Assembly (NCBI GenBank): GCA_021156365.1
Contig: JAJNDK010000004.1
Location: 124,001 to 188,000, forward strand
Origin: Bacteroidota bacterium
Lineage (GTDB): Bacteria > Bacteroidota > Bacteroidia > B-17B0 > Aurantibacillaceae
Direction: 5' to 3'
Length of the DNA stretch: 64,000 nt
The stretch's first letter is position 1. The number at the start of each line of letters is the position of its first letter. The notes under the pieces were generated by a model. The model ran no database searches, was not told the DNA's origin, and was given only the letters and a program-made list of their open reading frames with translations. Below are positions 46,536-56,581 of this stretch, in pieces. Position numbers and translations under genes: made by a program.

Positions 46536-49500
46536 TTATTTCAAAATCATCCATTTCAGATAATAGATCTTTTTTCCTGCAACTATCTTTACAATATAAA
46601 TGCCCTGGCTCATCTCCTGCATCATCTTATTCATAAAGAAGTTCACATCATCCAGGTCCCCTTCTTTTTTCCCCAGTATCCTGCCATCGCTCCCTGTTAT
46701 AGAAACGATAAGATCACGGGAATGTACACATCTTGCGCCCAGCGCCACCCTATCGCTTCCGGGATTCGGAGTCAGGTAAAACGGATCATCACAAGCTTTT
46801 GCCTCTGCAAGACCGACAGGGCAAACGATCAGTATAGTATCGCGGGCTATACATCCGTTCAGCCCAACCTCTATAGTGAATTGACCACTGTTGGTAACAG
46901 TCAGCTGCTGACCGGTTTGTCCGTTGTTCCAATAATACCAATCGAAGCCACTGCCTGCATCAAGGTTTAGAGTGATTGGTGGACAAAGCGATTGATCGGG
47001 TCCCAGGCTAACGGTTAATGAACTGTCTCTTGTAATAACGATCGTGTCCACGTAATCAAATCCGCAGTAACGGGCAGTGACACTATAGGCGCCAAATCCA
47101 TAGACGGTAGTGAACGAGTCAATAGCGCCTGTATTCCAGTGATAAGTTTCGAAGCCGGCCCCTGCATTCAGTGGCAGCACATAACCTTCACAATACGTTG
47201 CATCCGGTCCGAGGTTTATTGTCCTGGCGGGCATTACCAGTGCTGTATCTACCAGCACCGTAATATTCTGCAGCAGTACACAACCGCTGGCCATATCGGG
47301 GTAATAAATGATCCCTACATAATCGCCCGAACGATAAATGTCCGCTGTATCGCCATGCAGGATATAGCTGTTATACGCCAAGTTGGAAGAGCCGATCGCT
47401 TCGAGGGGCAGGTCTGCGATCACTCGGATCGTATCGGCACAGCTCACCAGCGTATCCTGCGAGAAGATCCGCGGTATGTAATGCAGGAGAGAATCGGTGG
47501 CGCTGCCGCAATGGTTGCTGTATGTAAGTATGTAATAGCCCGGATCACCGATAGAGACGGTGTCGGTATGCATCAATGCACCGGAGGGCAGTTGCCAGCT
47601 ATAACTGTCGAAACCGGAAGGAGCTGTATAGAAAGAAGCAGAGCCTCCACACAGCACCAGCGTATCCGGGATAACATGCAGTAACACATCTTTTCTTACG
47701 AGGATGGTATCTTTGAACAGGCAACCGTATTTCCCCACTGTTACTACATAAGTTCCGGAATCACTAACCATGATACTGTTGCTTGTTGCGCCGTTGCTCC
47801 ACAGATAAGAGCTTGCACCTGCAGGAGCAGTTAATGTAAGCATTTCGGCAGTACAGATAGAGGTGTCGTTGCCCAGGTTCAGTCCGGGCAGGCTGTAATA
47901 TACCACCATCAGCGAATCTTTCAGCACGCATCCCGATTGTGTGATCATTTCCACCCGGACTTTGCCATCGGTGGTCACTGTGTTGGTAGGTAGATTGGTA
48001 TTGTTGTTCCAGTGATAATCAAACATACCGGGTGTTGCGTTTATGGTAACAGGCGTTCCGGGACACACGAGGAAATCAGGGCCAATGTCGAACGCAGGCG
48101 CAGTACCGGACGTGATGAAAAGGGTATCATAGCTGTTGCCGCAGGGAGCTGTACGTGTTACGATCAATGTATCAATACCGGTCGTATGGTAATTTATGCT
48201 GGCAGTGCTTGTGTTGACGAATGAAAACGTATTGGGTCCATGATGCACCCAGGTATAGGTAGCATTGCCAATCGGATCGAAGGTGTATTGCACTGACTGC
48301 GGAGCACCGTTGAGGCAGATCTTGTCGGGCCCCGTGATCACAGGATCTACAGATAACAGTACGCTTTGCACCGGATTTGGCAGGCCGTAGATAGAAGAGG
48401 TATAATCCACGAGCCTGAAACCGTCCAGCACAAATCCACAATTAGCGGGAATTACTGCATTCGGGTTAGAGATGACTGCAAGGTATTTTTTGTCTCTGCG
48501 TGCTCCGTATATTTTTCCGTCGGGCGCCAGTTGTAATGCCCCTCCGCCTCCGGAAGAAACAGAACAGATAAGTGCTTCCGAGGCAAGAATACCCGCTGAA
48601 TTCCCCGAGCTGAGATCAAAACGGATAATATTGGTGGGCCCGATGGCAGAACTATAAAGAAAGCGCTCGTTAGGGGAGAACGCAACACCATAACATTCCG
48701 ACTGCTGGGTGCTGTGAATAGAAACAGGGTTTGACAGAACACCTGTAGCAGTATTGAAATCGAAAATCTCCAGGAGGTTGGGACCGGAATAAGCTACGGC
48801 AATCTTTTTGCCTGACGGGGATGCTTTCATTTCGCCAAGCGCGGCCCTTCCCGAATAAGGAGTAGGCGCATTGGTATGGATGGCGCCCGTATGACTTATA
48901 ACAGGCGCGCCGATACCTGTACTTGTAATAAGCCAGGCATAGAATGCATCCGAGTTCCATTGATGAGAGATGACCCAGATACCATCGCCTGCCATATTTT
49001 TTACAGCGGTTACCTTTTCGGGCACGGGCGCTAATAACAGCTGATTTTTGGTAGTTACCGAACCGTTGCCTCCGTCACCCTGGCGGTCGATGATCGAATA
49101 ATAAATGCCCCCGGCAAATGAACTGAGGTCACCTGCCTGGAAATCGACTGTAAATAAATATACATAACGGCTGGATCCGGGCATCGGAACAAACATGGCC
49201 GATTGTGTAGTTGTACTGTGGCCCGTAAGACCGGTTCCGTTTTGAAGTGTAAATCCTGTTTGACTATTGCCTACCGTTACTCCGTCCGAATGAAAGATAG
49301 GAGCGCCCGTAACAGCATCGCTGATAACGGAGCAACCTTCTTCTGTAGATATCTTCCCCTGAATAGCCTGAGGTGGATTGGCGTTAAAATCAATACCGGC
49401 CGCCGAGCCGAAATACCAGGTACTGTTAGCTTTACTGCCGGCACAATTGTTAGGGTCGATATAATAAGAAGAGCTCACTGCCTGGCAGGTGCCATTGCTT

Positions 49501-50960
49501 GCAACAAGGGTCAGCAACCGTCCGTAATCACCGGTAACTGTGTAATTAAAGGTAGTGCCTGTGCCTATCGCCACACCGTCAATATTCCAGGTATAACTAT
49601 AACCGGTATTTGGCGCTGTGAAAGTGATGTTTTGTCCCGGGCTTGTAAGACCGGCAGGAGTAACGGTAAAAGTAGGTGTGGGGACAATACAGGTAAAAAC
49701 AACCGTGTCTCTGAGCACAAGATTACAACCAGGAGATGCGGTATTAATAACATATACGGTTACAGCTACAGTTGCCGCTCCGGCTATGGTTTGCGTTACT
49801 GTTTGCCCGGTTGCCGTCTGCCCGTTGAATTGCCAGAAGTAGAAAAAATTTGGGTCGGCTCCGTTAACCGTAAAGTTTGCAGGAACACCGGCAGGCAACG
49901 TATCCGGAATGCTTAAAGTCGCTACGATGGGAGCAGGGCAGGGGATACAATAGGTGGGGTGTTCCAGCAGGCTGTGTCGTATCGTACGCAGGACGTCACG
50001 CATACGTGTGCGCTGCCCGTCGGTGAAGGTGGTTTGGCAGGATTGAAATCCGTAGTCCATGTAATTCCTGAACATATCCGGCTGATCACCCAGTCCGCCT
50101 AAGGAAACGTCCCGGAAAGGATTGTTTACGGAAGGATCGTCGGAATCGGAATGACAGGTATTTGCTGAACCCGAACACAGAACGGGGGCTATCGAATTAT
50201 CCGGGGGCGTATCGCAAACCTTGTCCCCGTCGGTCATGCAGTCATTGTTGCCGCAGCCTCCTTCAAAGGTGTGATACAAGCCGAGGTAATGGCCGATTTC
50301 GTGCGCCAGCACTTTTACATCGTCGGGATTATTTGTAATGAAATCAGCTTCTATTACGATCCCGTCTATAGTACTTCCATGCGAAGCGGGCATCATGGCA
50401 TAGCCTGCAACATTAGGGCCCATGTTAAGCGAGTAGATGGAATTGACCACCCAGATGTTAAGATAAATAGTAGGATCTAACTGGCCGATCTGTTTCACAT
50501 CATAATCCTCCGTTTCCATGGTCATATTAGTAAGAGGGGAAACGTGGTGTGATATAAGTGAGGAGACCAGGCAAAAATCCACATTGATATTGGTGCTCGC
50601 GGACGGGTTAAAAGGCACCTGGTTTGCAAACGCATTGTTGATAAGGGCGAATGCATCCCACACCTGCTGATCAGGTATGTTCTCTGCACCGTTCTGGTGA
50701 AGGATATGAAAAGCGATCGGGATGGTGTATTGTTCCGTGTCGGGTGGGGTTAAGATCGTATGGCTCATGACCCTGCTGTACATGTTTTGTTCAAAATCCT
50801 GTAGCTTGACGGGGTCCATCGACCGAAGTAAAAAATCAGAACCGCAACTATGCGATCCGTTGTTTTGCGGCTGGGTTTGCGCCTGCACAGGCTGCTGCGA
50901 GAGCATTCCAAAAAAAAGGAAGCAGGCGAAAGGTCGGAAAAGTGGGGCTAATTTCTTCAT
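46536..50960 (-). CDS. T9SS-sorted M43 (pappalysin-like) metalloprotease with PKD-like repeats
   Basis: A 1474-residue secreted protein. Signal peptide (QQPVQAQ), then an M43 zinc protease domain with HEIGHYLGLYH (H220, E221, H224, H230) and nearby cysteines (GGCGNNDCMTDGDKVCDTPPD) typical of the cytophagalysin/pappalysin group. Two beta modules follow, then a beta-propeller-like region (about residues 510-870), a series of PKD/Ig-like repeats (LGNDTSICTAEM, LGPDATYCEGYV, LGPDQSLCPPIT) and a sorting domain (LTPNPGSDRVALGA ... GIYIVKIVAGKKIYYLKW). It should act outside the cell as a protease. Confidence 0.9.
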   Translation of the reverse strand: MKKLAPLFRPFACFLFFGMLSQQPVQAQTQPQNNGSHSCGSDFLLRSMDPVKLQDFEQNMYSRVMSHTILTPPDTEQYTIPIAFHILHQNGAENIPDQQVWDAFALINNAFANQVPFNPSASTNINVDFCLVSSLISHHVSPLTNMTMETEDYDVKQIGQLDPTIYLNIWVVNSIYSLNMGPNVAGYAMMPASHGSTIDGIVIEADFITNNPDDVKVLAHEIGHYLGLYHTFEGGCGNNDCMTDGDKVCDTPPDNSIAPVLCSGSANTCHSDSDDPSVNNPFRDVSLGGLGDQPDMFRNYMDYGFQSCQTTFTDGQRTRMRDVLRTIRHSLLEHPTYCIPCPAPIVATLSIPDTLPAGVPANFTVNGADPNFFYFWQFNGQTATGQTVTQTIAGAATVAVTVYVINTASPGCNLVLRDTVVFTCIVPTPTFTVTPAGLTSPGQNITFTAPNTGYSYTWNIDGVAIGTGTTFNYTVTGDYGRLLTLVASNGTCQAVSSSYYIDPNNCAGSKANSTWYFGSAAGIDFNANPPQAIQGKISTEEGCSVISDAVTGAPIFHSDGVTVGNSQTGFTLQNGTGLTGHSTTTQSAMFVPMPGSSRYVYLFTVDFQAGDLSSFAGGIYYSIIDRQGDGGNGSVTTKNQLLLAPVPEKVTAVKNMAGDGIWVISHQWNSDAFYAWLITSTGIGAPVISHTGAIHTNAPTPYSGRAALGEMKASPSGKKIAVAYSGPNLLEIFDFNTATGVLSNPVSIHSTQQSECYGVAFSPNERFLYSSAIGPTNIIRFDLSSGNSAGILASEALICSVSSGGGGALQLAPDGKIYGARRDKKYLAVISNPNAVIPANCGFVLDGFRLVDYTSSIYGLPNPVQSVLLSVDPVITGPDKICLNGAPQSVQYTFDPIGNATYTWVHHGPNTFSFVNTSTASINYHTTGIDTLIVTRTAPCGNSYDTLFITSGTAPAFDIGPDFLVCPGTPVTINATPGMFDYHWNNNTNLPTNTVTTDGKVRVEMITQSGCVLKDSLMVVYYSLPGLNLGNDTSICTAEMLTLTAPAGASSYLWSNGATSNSIMVSDSGTYVVTVGKYGCLFKDTILVRKDVLLHVIPDTLVLCGGSASFYTAPSGFDSYSWQLPSGALMHTDTVSIGDPGYYILTYSNHCGSATDSLLHYIPRIFSQDTLVSCADTIRVIADLPLEAIGSSNLAYNSYILHGDTADIYRSGDYVGIIYYPDMASGCVLLQNITVLVDTALVMPARTINLGPDATYCEGYVLPLNAGAGFETYHWNTGAIDSFTTVYGFGAYSVTARYCGFDYVDTIVITRDSSLTVSLGPDQSLCPPITLNLDAGSGFDWYYWNNGQTGQQLTVTNSGQFTIEVGLNGCIARDTILIVCPVGLAEAKACDDPFYLTPNPGSDRVALGARCVHSRDLIVSITGSDGRILGKKEGDLDDVNFFMNKMMQEMSQGIYIVKIVAGKKIYYLKWMILK

Positions 50961-51009
50961 AGTAGTTGTTTTTTTCCCGGAGTGCGGGCGTTTTGTATCC
51001 TGAATTTAA

Positions 51010-51038
51010 TAAAGATAAAAGCATGGATTATAAAACAA
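51010..51038 (-). promoter_or_regulatory. promoter of the M43 protease gene
   Basis: Minus strand: TTG at 51038-51036, 18-base spacer, TATCTTTA at 51017-51010 (last base deviates). The rest of the 279-base gap up to gpsA (51039-51239) holds nothing I can identify apart from a small CCGG-rich inverted repeat near 51160. Confidence 0.55.
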
Positions 51039-51239
51039 TCGGAGTTGGTGAGCTAATTGAGGTAAATAGTAAAAAGAGAGGATCAGATGATAAATAATTT
51101 TTAAGCACTGTAAATATAAGCATACTATAATAATATAGCGTAAAACTGGAGGCACCCCGGGATATCCGGATTTTTTGAATGGGGATGAAAAATGACAGAA
51201 CATAAAAGATCTTTCAGGGATATAGAACAGAAGAGTAGG

Positions 51240-52235
51240 TTAGCTCAGCTTCTCCGTGAGCAAACGAATCTCAATCGCCGGGGCTATCTTTTCGTACACG
51301 ATATTATATACCGCATTTACGATCGGCATATCCACCTTATATTTCTGGTTGATCTCGTGCACACACTTCACGGCATAATAACCTTCTGCGATCATGTTCA
51401 TTTCCAGCTGCGCCATCTTCACCGAATAGCCTTTACCCAGCATGGTCCCAAACATCCGGTTCCGGCTGAACTGCGAATAGGCAGTTACCAGCAGATCTCC
51501 CAGGTAAGCTGAAGCTTTTATGTCCCGGTCGATCGGGTGTACCACTTCCACAAAGCGTTCGATCTCCTGGATAGCATTGGATACCAATACACTCAGGAAA
51601 TTATCCCCATAACCAAGCCCATGACAGATGCCACCGGCTACTGCTACCACATTCTTCAGTACCGCCGAATATTCCGTTCCGTAAATATCATCGCTGGAAG
51701 TTACTTTGATGTAGCGGCAACGCATCTGTTCTGCCAGTAATTCTGCATTGACGGTTTCGCTGCAGGCGATCGTGAGGTACGAAAGTTTTTCCATAGCCAC
51801 TTCCTCCGCATGACAGGGACCGGTGATCACACCGATGTTATTCAGTGGCACATCCCAGATACTGTTGAGGTATTCGCCTACAATTAAATTATGTTCCGGA
51901 ATAATACCTTTGATGGCGGAGAAAACAAGCTTGTGCTTCAGGGCATCTTTCGGCAGGTCTTTCAGTGTATCGTGGCAAAAAGCAGAGGGAACGGCCAGTA
52001 TCAGTATTTCCGATTCCTGCACAGCCTTGTGGATATCGGCAGTGAGGTGCAGCTTATCGGTATCAAACTCCACCGAGCTCAGGTAACGCGGATTGTGGTG
52101 ATACTTTTTTATGTACTCGATGTCTTCTTCCTTCCGTGTGAACCAGCACAATTCGTCTGTATTGTTCAGTAATATTTTCACAATGGCTGTTGCCCAGCTC
52201 CCACTTCCTATTACCGATATTTTTTTTGTAGTCAT
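51240..52235 (-). CDS. gpsA: NAD(P)-dependent glycerol-3-phosphate dehydrogenase
   Basis: A 331-residue enzyme that reduces dihydroxyacetone phosphate to sn-glycerol 3-phosphate for phospholipid synthesis. N-terminal Rossmann motif VIGSGSWATAIVKIL, the ITGPCHAEEVAMEK block, and the catalytic lysine region EYSAVLKNVVAVAGGI are all present. Length fits GpsA. Confidence 0.96.
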   Translation of the reverse strand: MTTKKISVIGSGSWATAIVKILLNNTDELCWFTRKEEDIEYIKKYHHNPRYLSSVEFDTDKLHLTADIHKAVQESEILILAVPSAFCHDTLKDLPKDALKHKLVFSAIKGIIPEHNLIVGEYLNSIWDVPLNNIGVITGPCHAEEVAMEKLSYLTIACSETVNAELLAEQMRCRYIKVTSSDDIYGTEYSAVLKNVVAVAGGICHGLGYGDNFLSVLVSNAIQEIERFVEVVHPIDRDIKASAYLGDLLVTAYSQFSRNRMFGTMLGKGYSVKMAQLEMNMIAEGYYAVKCVHEINQKYKVDMPIVNAVYNIVYEKIAPAIEIRLLTEKLS

Positions 52236-52351
52236 TTTTTGTTTTCTCTTATAAACAGGTAGCTTCGAGTACCTCAGCCACCTTCTTATTTCGGTTCATA
52301 TTAAGCACGGCACTGAAAACCCGAAACCCCAAATAACAAACCCGAAATAAA

Positions 52352-53065
52352 TCAAACCGTTGCAAATATAAGCTGTTCATCGGAAACAGGAGCCTCCCCG
52401 TTCAGAATGCAATATACACTGGCCAGCGTTATCACATCACGCAGGCAGTAGTTCTTTATTTTTTCCAGGTCATTCTCTTCCCAGTAGGTGCGGGCCACGT
52501 CACTTCCGTCGATCTCGCCTTTAGGAGAAGGGAGCTTGAACACATGCGCGAGCAGGTCCAGCGATGTGAAATTTTTATGATCGCCGAATTTCCACATTTC
52601 CATGGTGTCCAGGAATTTCACATCCCAGGGTTTTTTGCCTGAGATAGAAAGGATCTTTGGTAGCTTCACACCATTGATCAGCATACGGCGGCACAGGAAG
52701 GGGAAATCAAATTCCTTTCCATTGTGGGCACATAAATTGTGAATGTCCTTGTTGTAGAATGTGTTGAGGTGTTCGGCAAACAGCTCTAACAGATGTTTTT
52801 CATCATGTCCCGAAAAGGCTTTTACATAGAACTTGCCATTGTAAAAATTCCCGAAAGAGATGCACACTACTTTGGCAAACTCTGCATAAATGCCTGCTTT
52901 CTGGTAACGTTCTGCGGGATCGATATCTTCCGAGAACTGCCATTTCTTGTCCCAGAGACGTTTCGTGTTTTCGTCCAGCTCGCTGTATTTATATACAACC
53001 GGAGCCGTTTCTATATCTAAAAAAAGAATTTTATCTGTTTCGGTGGCGTTGATGATTGTTTTCAT
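52352..53065 (-). CDS. predicted 3'-5' exonuclease (PolB-exonuclease-like, RNase H fold)
   Basis: A 237-residue DnaQ-like exonuclease. The Exo I motif is FLDIETAP (D17, E19), Exo II is in HNGKEFDFPFLCRR, and Exo III is in YCLRDVITLASVY. It matches the family described as related to the exonuclease domain of B-family polymerases, here as a stand-alone protein. Its gene follows the DUF6702 gene after 11 bases and is probably co-transcribed. Confidence 0.9.
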   Translation of the reverse strand: MKTIINATETDKILFLDIETAPVVYKYSELDENTKRLWDKKWQFSEDIDPAERYQKAGIYAEFAKVVCISFGNFYNGKFYVKAFSGHDEKHLLELFAEHLNTFYNKDIHNLCAHNGKEFDFPFLCRRMLINGVKLPKILSISGKKPWDVKFLDTMEMWKFGDHKNFTSLDLLAHVFKLPSPKGEIDGSDVARTYWEENDLEKIKNYCLRDVITLASVYCILNGEAPVSDEQLIFATV

Positions 53066-53076
53066 AAACTATAGTT

Positions 53077-53592
53077 TTAAAAGCTAAAATCGATTTTTTT
53101 ATCCGGATTGCTAACCTTGGAGCTCTGTCTGCTGGTGCCGTTTACCATCACATGCACCATGTTGATCTGGTTCGGAAGAAAGTCATACAACAGGCTGTTC
53201 TCAATGCTTACTGTTTTAGGACTGATATCTTTTTTTATTTCGAGATAGGCCCAGATGGCATCTTCTTCTTTTTCAAATCCGATGATCTCCAGGGGGAGCT
53301 TTTGTCCGTTACTTGTGATCTTCAGGTGTTTGTTGATGTAATCGGCCAGCAGTTTTTCCGTTTCTTTTTTGTCTTTCGGATGCAGTAGATCTACTTCTTT
53401 TTTGTAGATCTTTTTAAGCGCTTCTTCGAGATTATCGGTAAACATACGGCAAGTGATCTCTATTGTTTTCCCCGGATTATTGTAGTTGATTTCGGTAGTG
53501 CTTACAAAATACGGATGAAAGCCGGAACAGAGCATCCAACAAAATACGCATATAAACAGCATTTTAACCGATCGTATAATATTTGATCCCAT
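53077..53592 (-). CDS. DUF6702-like periplasmic protein
   Basis: A protein of 171 residues when read from ATG 53592 (MGSNII); the upstream start at 53661 lies beyond the -7 box at 53626-53619 and is rejected. An ATG at 53562 is also possible and would give the shortest signal peptide. The mature part begins HPYFVSTTEINYN, which is typical of DUF6702, a family often found beside HupE/UreJ and M1 peptidase genes in Bacteroidota. Both of those are next to it here. Function unknown. Confidence 0.8.
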   Translation of the reverse strand: MGSNIIRSVKMLFICVFCWMLCSGFHPYFVSTTEINYNNPGKTIEITCRMFTDNLEEALKKIYKKEVDLLHPKDKKETEKLLADYINKHLKITSNGQKLPLEIIGFEKEEDAIWAYLEIKKDISPKTVSIENSLLYDFLPNQINMVHVMVNGTSRQSSKVSNPDKKIDFSF

Positions 53593-53607
53593 CGCCTGGC
53601 TTTCTGC

Positions 53608-53626
53608 TAACTTTGTACCAAAGGTA
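53608..53626. promoter_or_regulatory. interlocked divergent -7 boxes for DUF6702 and HupE/UreJ genes
   Basis: Plus strand TAACTTTG at 53608-53615 serves the gene at 53633; minus strand TACCTTTG at 53626-53619 serves the gene ending at 53592. The two boxes form an interrupted palindrome with a three-base centre, so each predicted start site lies inside the box of the other promoter. A TTTG at 53582-53585 may be the -33 of the plus promoter (22-base spacer). Confidence 0.6.
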
Positions 53627-53632
53627 AAAAAA

Positions 53633-54211
53633 ATGAGCAATTTTGGTTTATGGTTTTCCACCGGATTTGGGCATATCCTCGACTGGCAGGGCTACGACCA
53701 TATTTGCTATATCCTCGTGCTTACCATTGCCTTCCCTTATACGGAATGGCGAAAATTGCTGGTGCTGATCACTGCTTTTACCATTGGTCACTCGCTTACA
53801 CTGGCCTTAAGTACCTGGAATATTATCCATCCGGCCCAAAAAACCATTGAGATCCTGATACCTCTCACCATATTGATAACATGCGTTTTTACTATTATAA
53901 AGCGCAATAAGCCTGTAAAAAAAGTGTCGCTGAACTATTTTTTAGCCTTATTTTTCGGACTGATCCACGGCATGGGCTTCTCTTATCTGCTCAAATCCAT
54001 GCTTGGTAGGGAAGAAAATCCTGTTGGTCCGCTTTTCTCATTCAACCTGGGCCTGGAGGCAGGACAGCTGGTAATTGTAGTGGCTGTTTTGCTTATTTCA
54101 GTAATTTTGGAGCGCTTGTTCCGCATAGCAAAAAAAGAGTATGTATTCTTTGTTTCTTCAGCTGTTTTCGGTGTTGCCGGTATGATGCTGATGGAACGGA
54201 TAAGTGAATAA
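53633..54211 (+). CDS. HupE/UreJ family membrane protein
   Basis: A 192-residue protein with six to seven membrane spans. It carries the HupE/UreJ pattern: GFGHILDWQGYDHICYILVL near the N-terminus, FTIGHSLTLALS and FGLIHGMGFSYLL. Histidine-rich HupE/UreJ proteins are linked to nickel or other metal uptake, but in Bacteroidota this variant sits with DUF6702 and an M1 peptidase rather than with hydrogenase or urease, so its substrate is uncertain. The M1 gene follows after five bases. Confidence 0.88.
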   Translation: MSNFGLWFSTGFGHILDWQGYDHICYILVLTIAFPYTEWRKLLVLITAFTIGHSLTLALSTWNIIHPAQKTIEILIPLTILITCVFTIIKRNKPVKKVSLNYFLALFFGLIHGMGFSYLLKSMLGREENPVGPLFSFNLGLEAGQLVIVVAVLLISVILERLFRIAKKEYVFFVSSAVFGVAGMMLMERISE

Positions 54212-54216
54212 AAAAG

Positions 54217-56574
54217 ATGATAATGGAAAAAACAAAACTACTGTTGTTGGTGAGTGCTGTTGGGTTGCAGCTGACTGCACAAAACATCCAGAACAATCCC
54301 AAATCCAACCACGGGAATAAATTCGAGCAATTGGGGACTATCCTCCCGGATGCAAACGTATACCGTGCTGCTTCCGGAGCTCCGGGACATAAATACTGGC
54401 AGCAGAAAGCAGACTATGATATTGAAGCAACGCTCGATGAAAAAACACTGACCTTAACGGGAACAGAGTTCATTACTTATTTCAACAACTCACCGGACAA
54501 ACTTACCTACCTGTGGTTACAGTTGGACGAGAACCAGCACGACCCGAATGGCGACAATAATTATTTTGACAACAACAGTGTGGCGAACCCTTTGACACTG
54601 GACGATGCAGAGAACCTGAACCTGAAAGAAAAGCTGAAAGAGTTAGGTGAGAAGATCCTCGAAGTGAGCGATGAGCTGGGCAAGCCTCTGAAATATACAG
54701 TCAACCAGACGATGATGCGTGTAGACCTTGCGACTACTTTACAACCCGGCGCGAAAGTAAAATTCAAAGTAAAATGGAAATACAAACTCTCCAACCGTTT
54801 GGAAACAGGGGGACGTGGAGGGTATGAATATTTTCCTGAAGACGGAAATCACTTATTCACAATGGCACAGTGGTATCCACGTATGTGTGTGTATTCCGAT
54901 TACCAGGGTTGGCAGAATAAGCAGTTCACCGGCAGGGGAGAATTTGCTCTGGCTTTCGGAAATTTTAAAGTGAAAGTAACAGTACCATCCGATCATCTGG
55001 TATGTGCGACAGGAACCGGACAAAACTATGCACAGACACTCACGCCTACACAACTGCAACGCTGGACAAAAGCACAGACGGCCAAAGACCCTGTGGAGAT
55101 TGTAACGCTGGAGGAAGCAACGAAAGCAGAGAAAACAAAAGCAAGCGGAACAAAGACCTGGATCTTCAAAGCGGACAGCGTACGTGATTTTGCCTGGGGC
55201 TCTTCGCGCAAATTTGTTTGGGACGCCATGGCTGTAAACATTGAAGGAAAGAAAACCATGTGCATGAGCTTTTATGGAAAAGAGGCGTATCTATTGTACC
55301 GCAAGTATTCTACAAAAACAGTAGCACATACCATTAAGACCTATTCAAAATTCACGATCCCCTATCCATACCCTGTTGCACAAAGCATCGAGGCTGCCAA
55401 TGGAATGGAGTACCCGATGATCTGTTTCAATTTCGGGAGAACAGAGAAGGATGGGACGTATTCGGAAGCTACCAAATATGGTATGTTGGGTGTGATCATC
55501 CACGAGGTGGGACACAATTTCTTCCCGATGATCGTAAACAGCGATGAGCGCCAGTGGAGCTGGATGGATGAGGGATTGAACACCTTTGTACAATTTTTAA
55601 CGGAACAGGAATTTGATAACAATTATCCTTCACAGCGCGGACCTGCACACAAGATCGTTGATTACATGAAAATGCCGAACAATATGCTGGAGCCGATCAT
55701 GACCAACAGTGAGAACATTGCTTTGTTCGGTCCGAATGCTTATGCAAAACCTGCTACAGCGCTTAACATACTTCGTGAAACAGTAATGGGGAGAGAGCTG
55801 TTTGATTATTCGTTTAAAGAATATGCAAGACGCTGGGCTTTCAAACATCCGACACCGGCCGATTTTTTCCGGACGATGGAGGATGCATCGGGTGTGGACC
55901 TCGATTGGTACTGGAGAGGCTGGTTCTATGATGTTGAGCCGGTGGATATTTCACTTGATTCGGTAAAGGCATTTACGGTAGTGAATACAAAACAGGTTCC
56001 TGTGAAGATAGACAGTACTTTTGCCAAGCAAACCCCGGTAGAATATATTCACGTTTCAAGATTGCGTAACAAAGAAGCAGGACTGAAGTTTTTGGTAGAT
56101 ACAGATACCACGCTTCGTGATTTTTATTATTTCTACAAACCGGAAGCGCCCGATACAAAAAAGACCGGCACCAACATTTACCAGAACATGGAGCCTGTGA
56201 GCGATTCAGCCTATACATCCAGAAATTTCCAGAATAAATATATGTATCAGCTCAATTTCACGAACAAGGGTGGATTGGTAATGCCATTGATCATCCAGTG
56301 GAACTATAAGGACGGCAGTTCGGAGATCGACCGCATCAACGCATATGTATGGCGGAAGAATGAAAAGAATGTAGTGAAAACCTTTTCAAAGAATAAAGAA
56401 GTTGCTTCTATCGTATTGGATCCTTACAAAGAAACGGCAGACATTGATGAAAAGAACAATACCTGGAATGTAAAAGCAGCGCCGTCTAAATTTGATATGT
56501 TCAAAGCAAAAACAGCAGGCCGCGGACAAAGCACGGGAGGAAATCCTATGCAGAAAGCAGCGGGGAAGAAGTAA
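54217..56574 (+). CDS. M1-family aminopeptidase-like metallopeptidase
   Basis: A 785-residue secreted gluzincin. A signal peptide (LLLLVSAVGLQLTAQ) is followed by the M1 N-terminal beta domain and the catalytic domain with HEVGH (H429, H433) and the third zinc ligand E452 after 18 residues (WMDEGLNTF). The exopeptidase GAMEN motif is replaced by NGMEYPM, as in many bacterial relatives. There is no T9SS sorting domain; the C-terminus is a basic, glycine/lysine-rich tail. It probably acts in the periplasm or on the outer membrane, in an operon with HupE/UreJ. Confidence 0.92.
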   Translation: MIMEKTKLLLLVSAVGLQLTAQNIQNNPKSNHGNKFEQLGTILPDANVYRAASGAPGHKYWQQKADYDIEATLDEKTLTLTGTEFITYFNNSPDKLTYLWLQLDENQHDPNGDNNYFDNNSVANPLTLDDAENLNLKEKLKELGEKILEVSDELGKPLKYTVNQTMMRVDLATTLQPGAKVKFKVKWKYKLSNRLETGGRGGYEYFPEDGNHLFTMAQWYPRMCVYSDYQGWQNKQFTGRGEFALAFGNFKVKVTVPSDHLVCATGTGQNYAQTLTPTQLQRWTKAQTAKDPVEIVTLEEATKAEKTKASGTKTWIFKADSVRDFAWGSSRKFVWDAMAVNIEGKKTMCMSFYGKEAYLLYRKYSTKTVAHTIKTYSKFTIPYPYPVAQSIEAANGMEYPMICFNFGRTEKDGTYSEATKYGMLGVIIHEVGHNFFPMIVNSDERQWSWMDEGLNTFVQFLTEQEFDNNYPSQRGPAHKIVDYMKMPNNMLEPIMTNSENIALFGPNAYAKPATALNILRETVMGRELFDYSFKEYARRWAFKHPTPADFFRTMEDASGVDLDWYWRGWFYDVEPVDISLDSVKAFTVVNTKQVPVKIDSTFAKQTPVEYIHVSRLRNKEAGLKFLVDTDTTLRDFYYFYKPEAPDTKKTGTNIYQNMEPVSDSAYTSRNFQNKYMYQLNFTNKGGLVMPLIIQWNYKDGSSEIDRINAYVWRKNEKNVVKTFSKNKEVASIVLDPYKETADIDEKNNTWNVKAAPSKFDMFKAKTAGRGQSTGGNPMQKAAGKK

Positions 56575-56581
56575 GTATTTT

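Noticed and set aside
49203-49916. 237-codon plus-strand open frame
   Set aside because: Antisense to the M43 protease gene, cysteine- and arginine-rich, without start signals.
54217-56574. T9SS sorting domain on the M1 peptidase
   Set aside because: The C-terminus is a basic, glycine/lysine-rich tail and lacks the YPNP and GVY strands of sorting domains.
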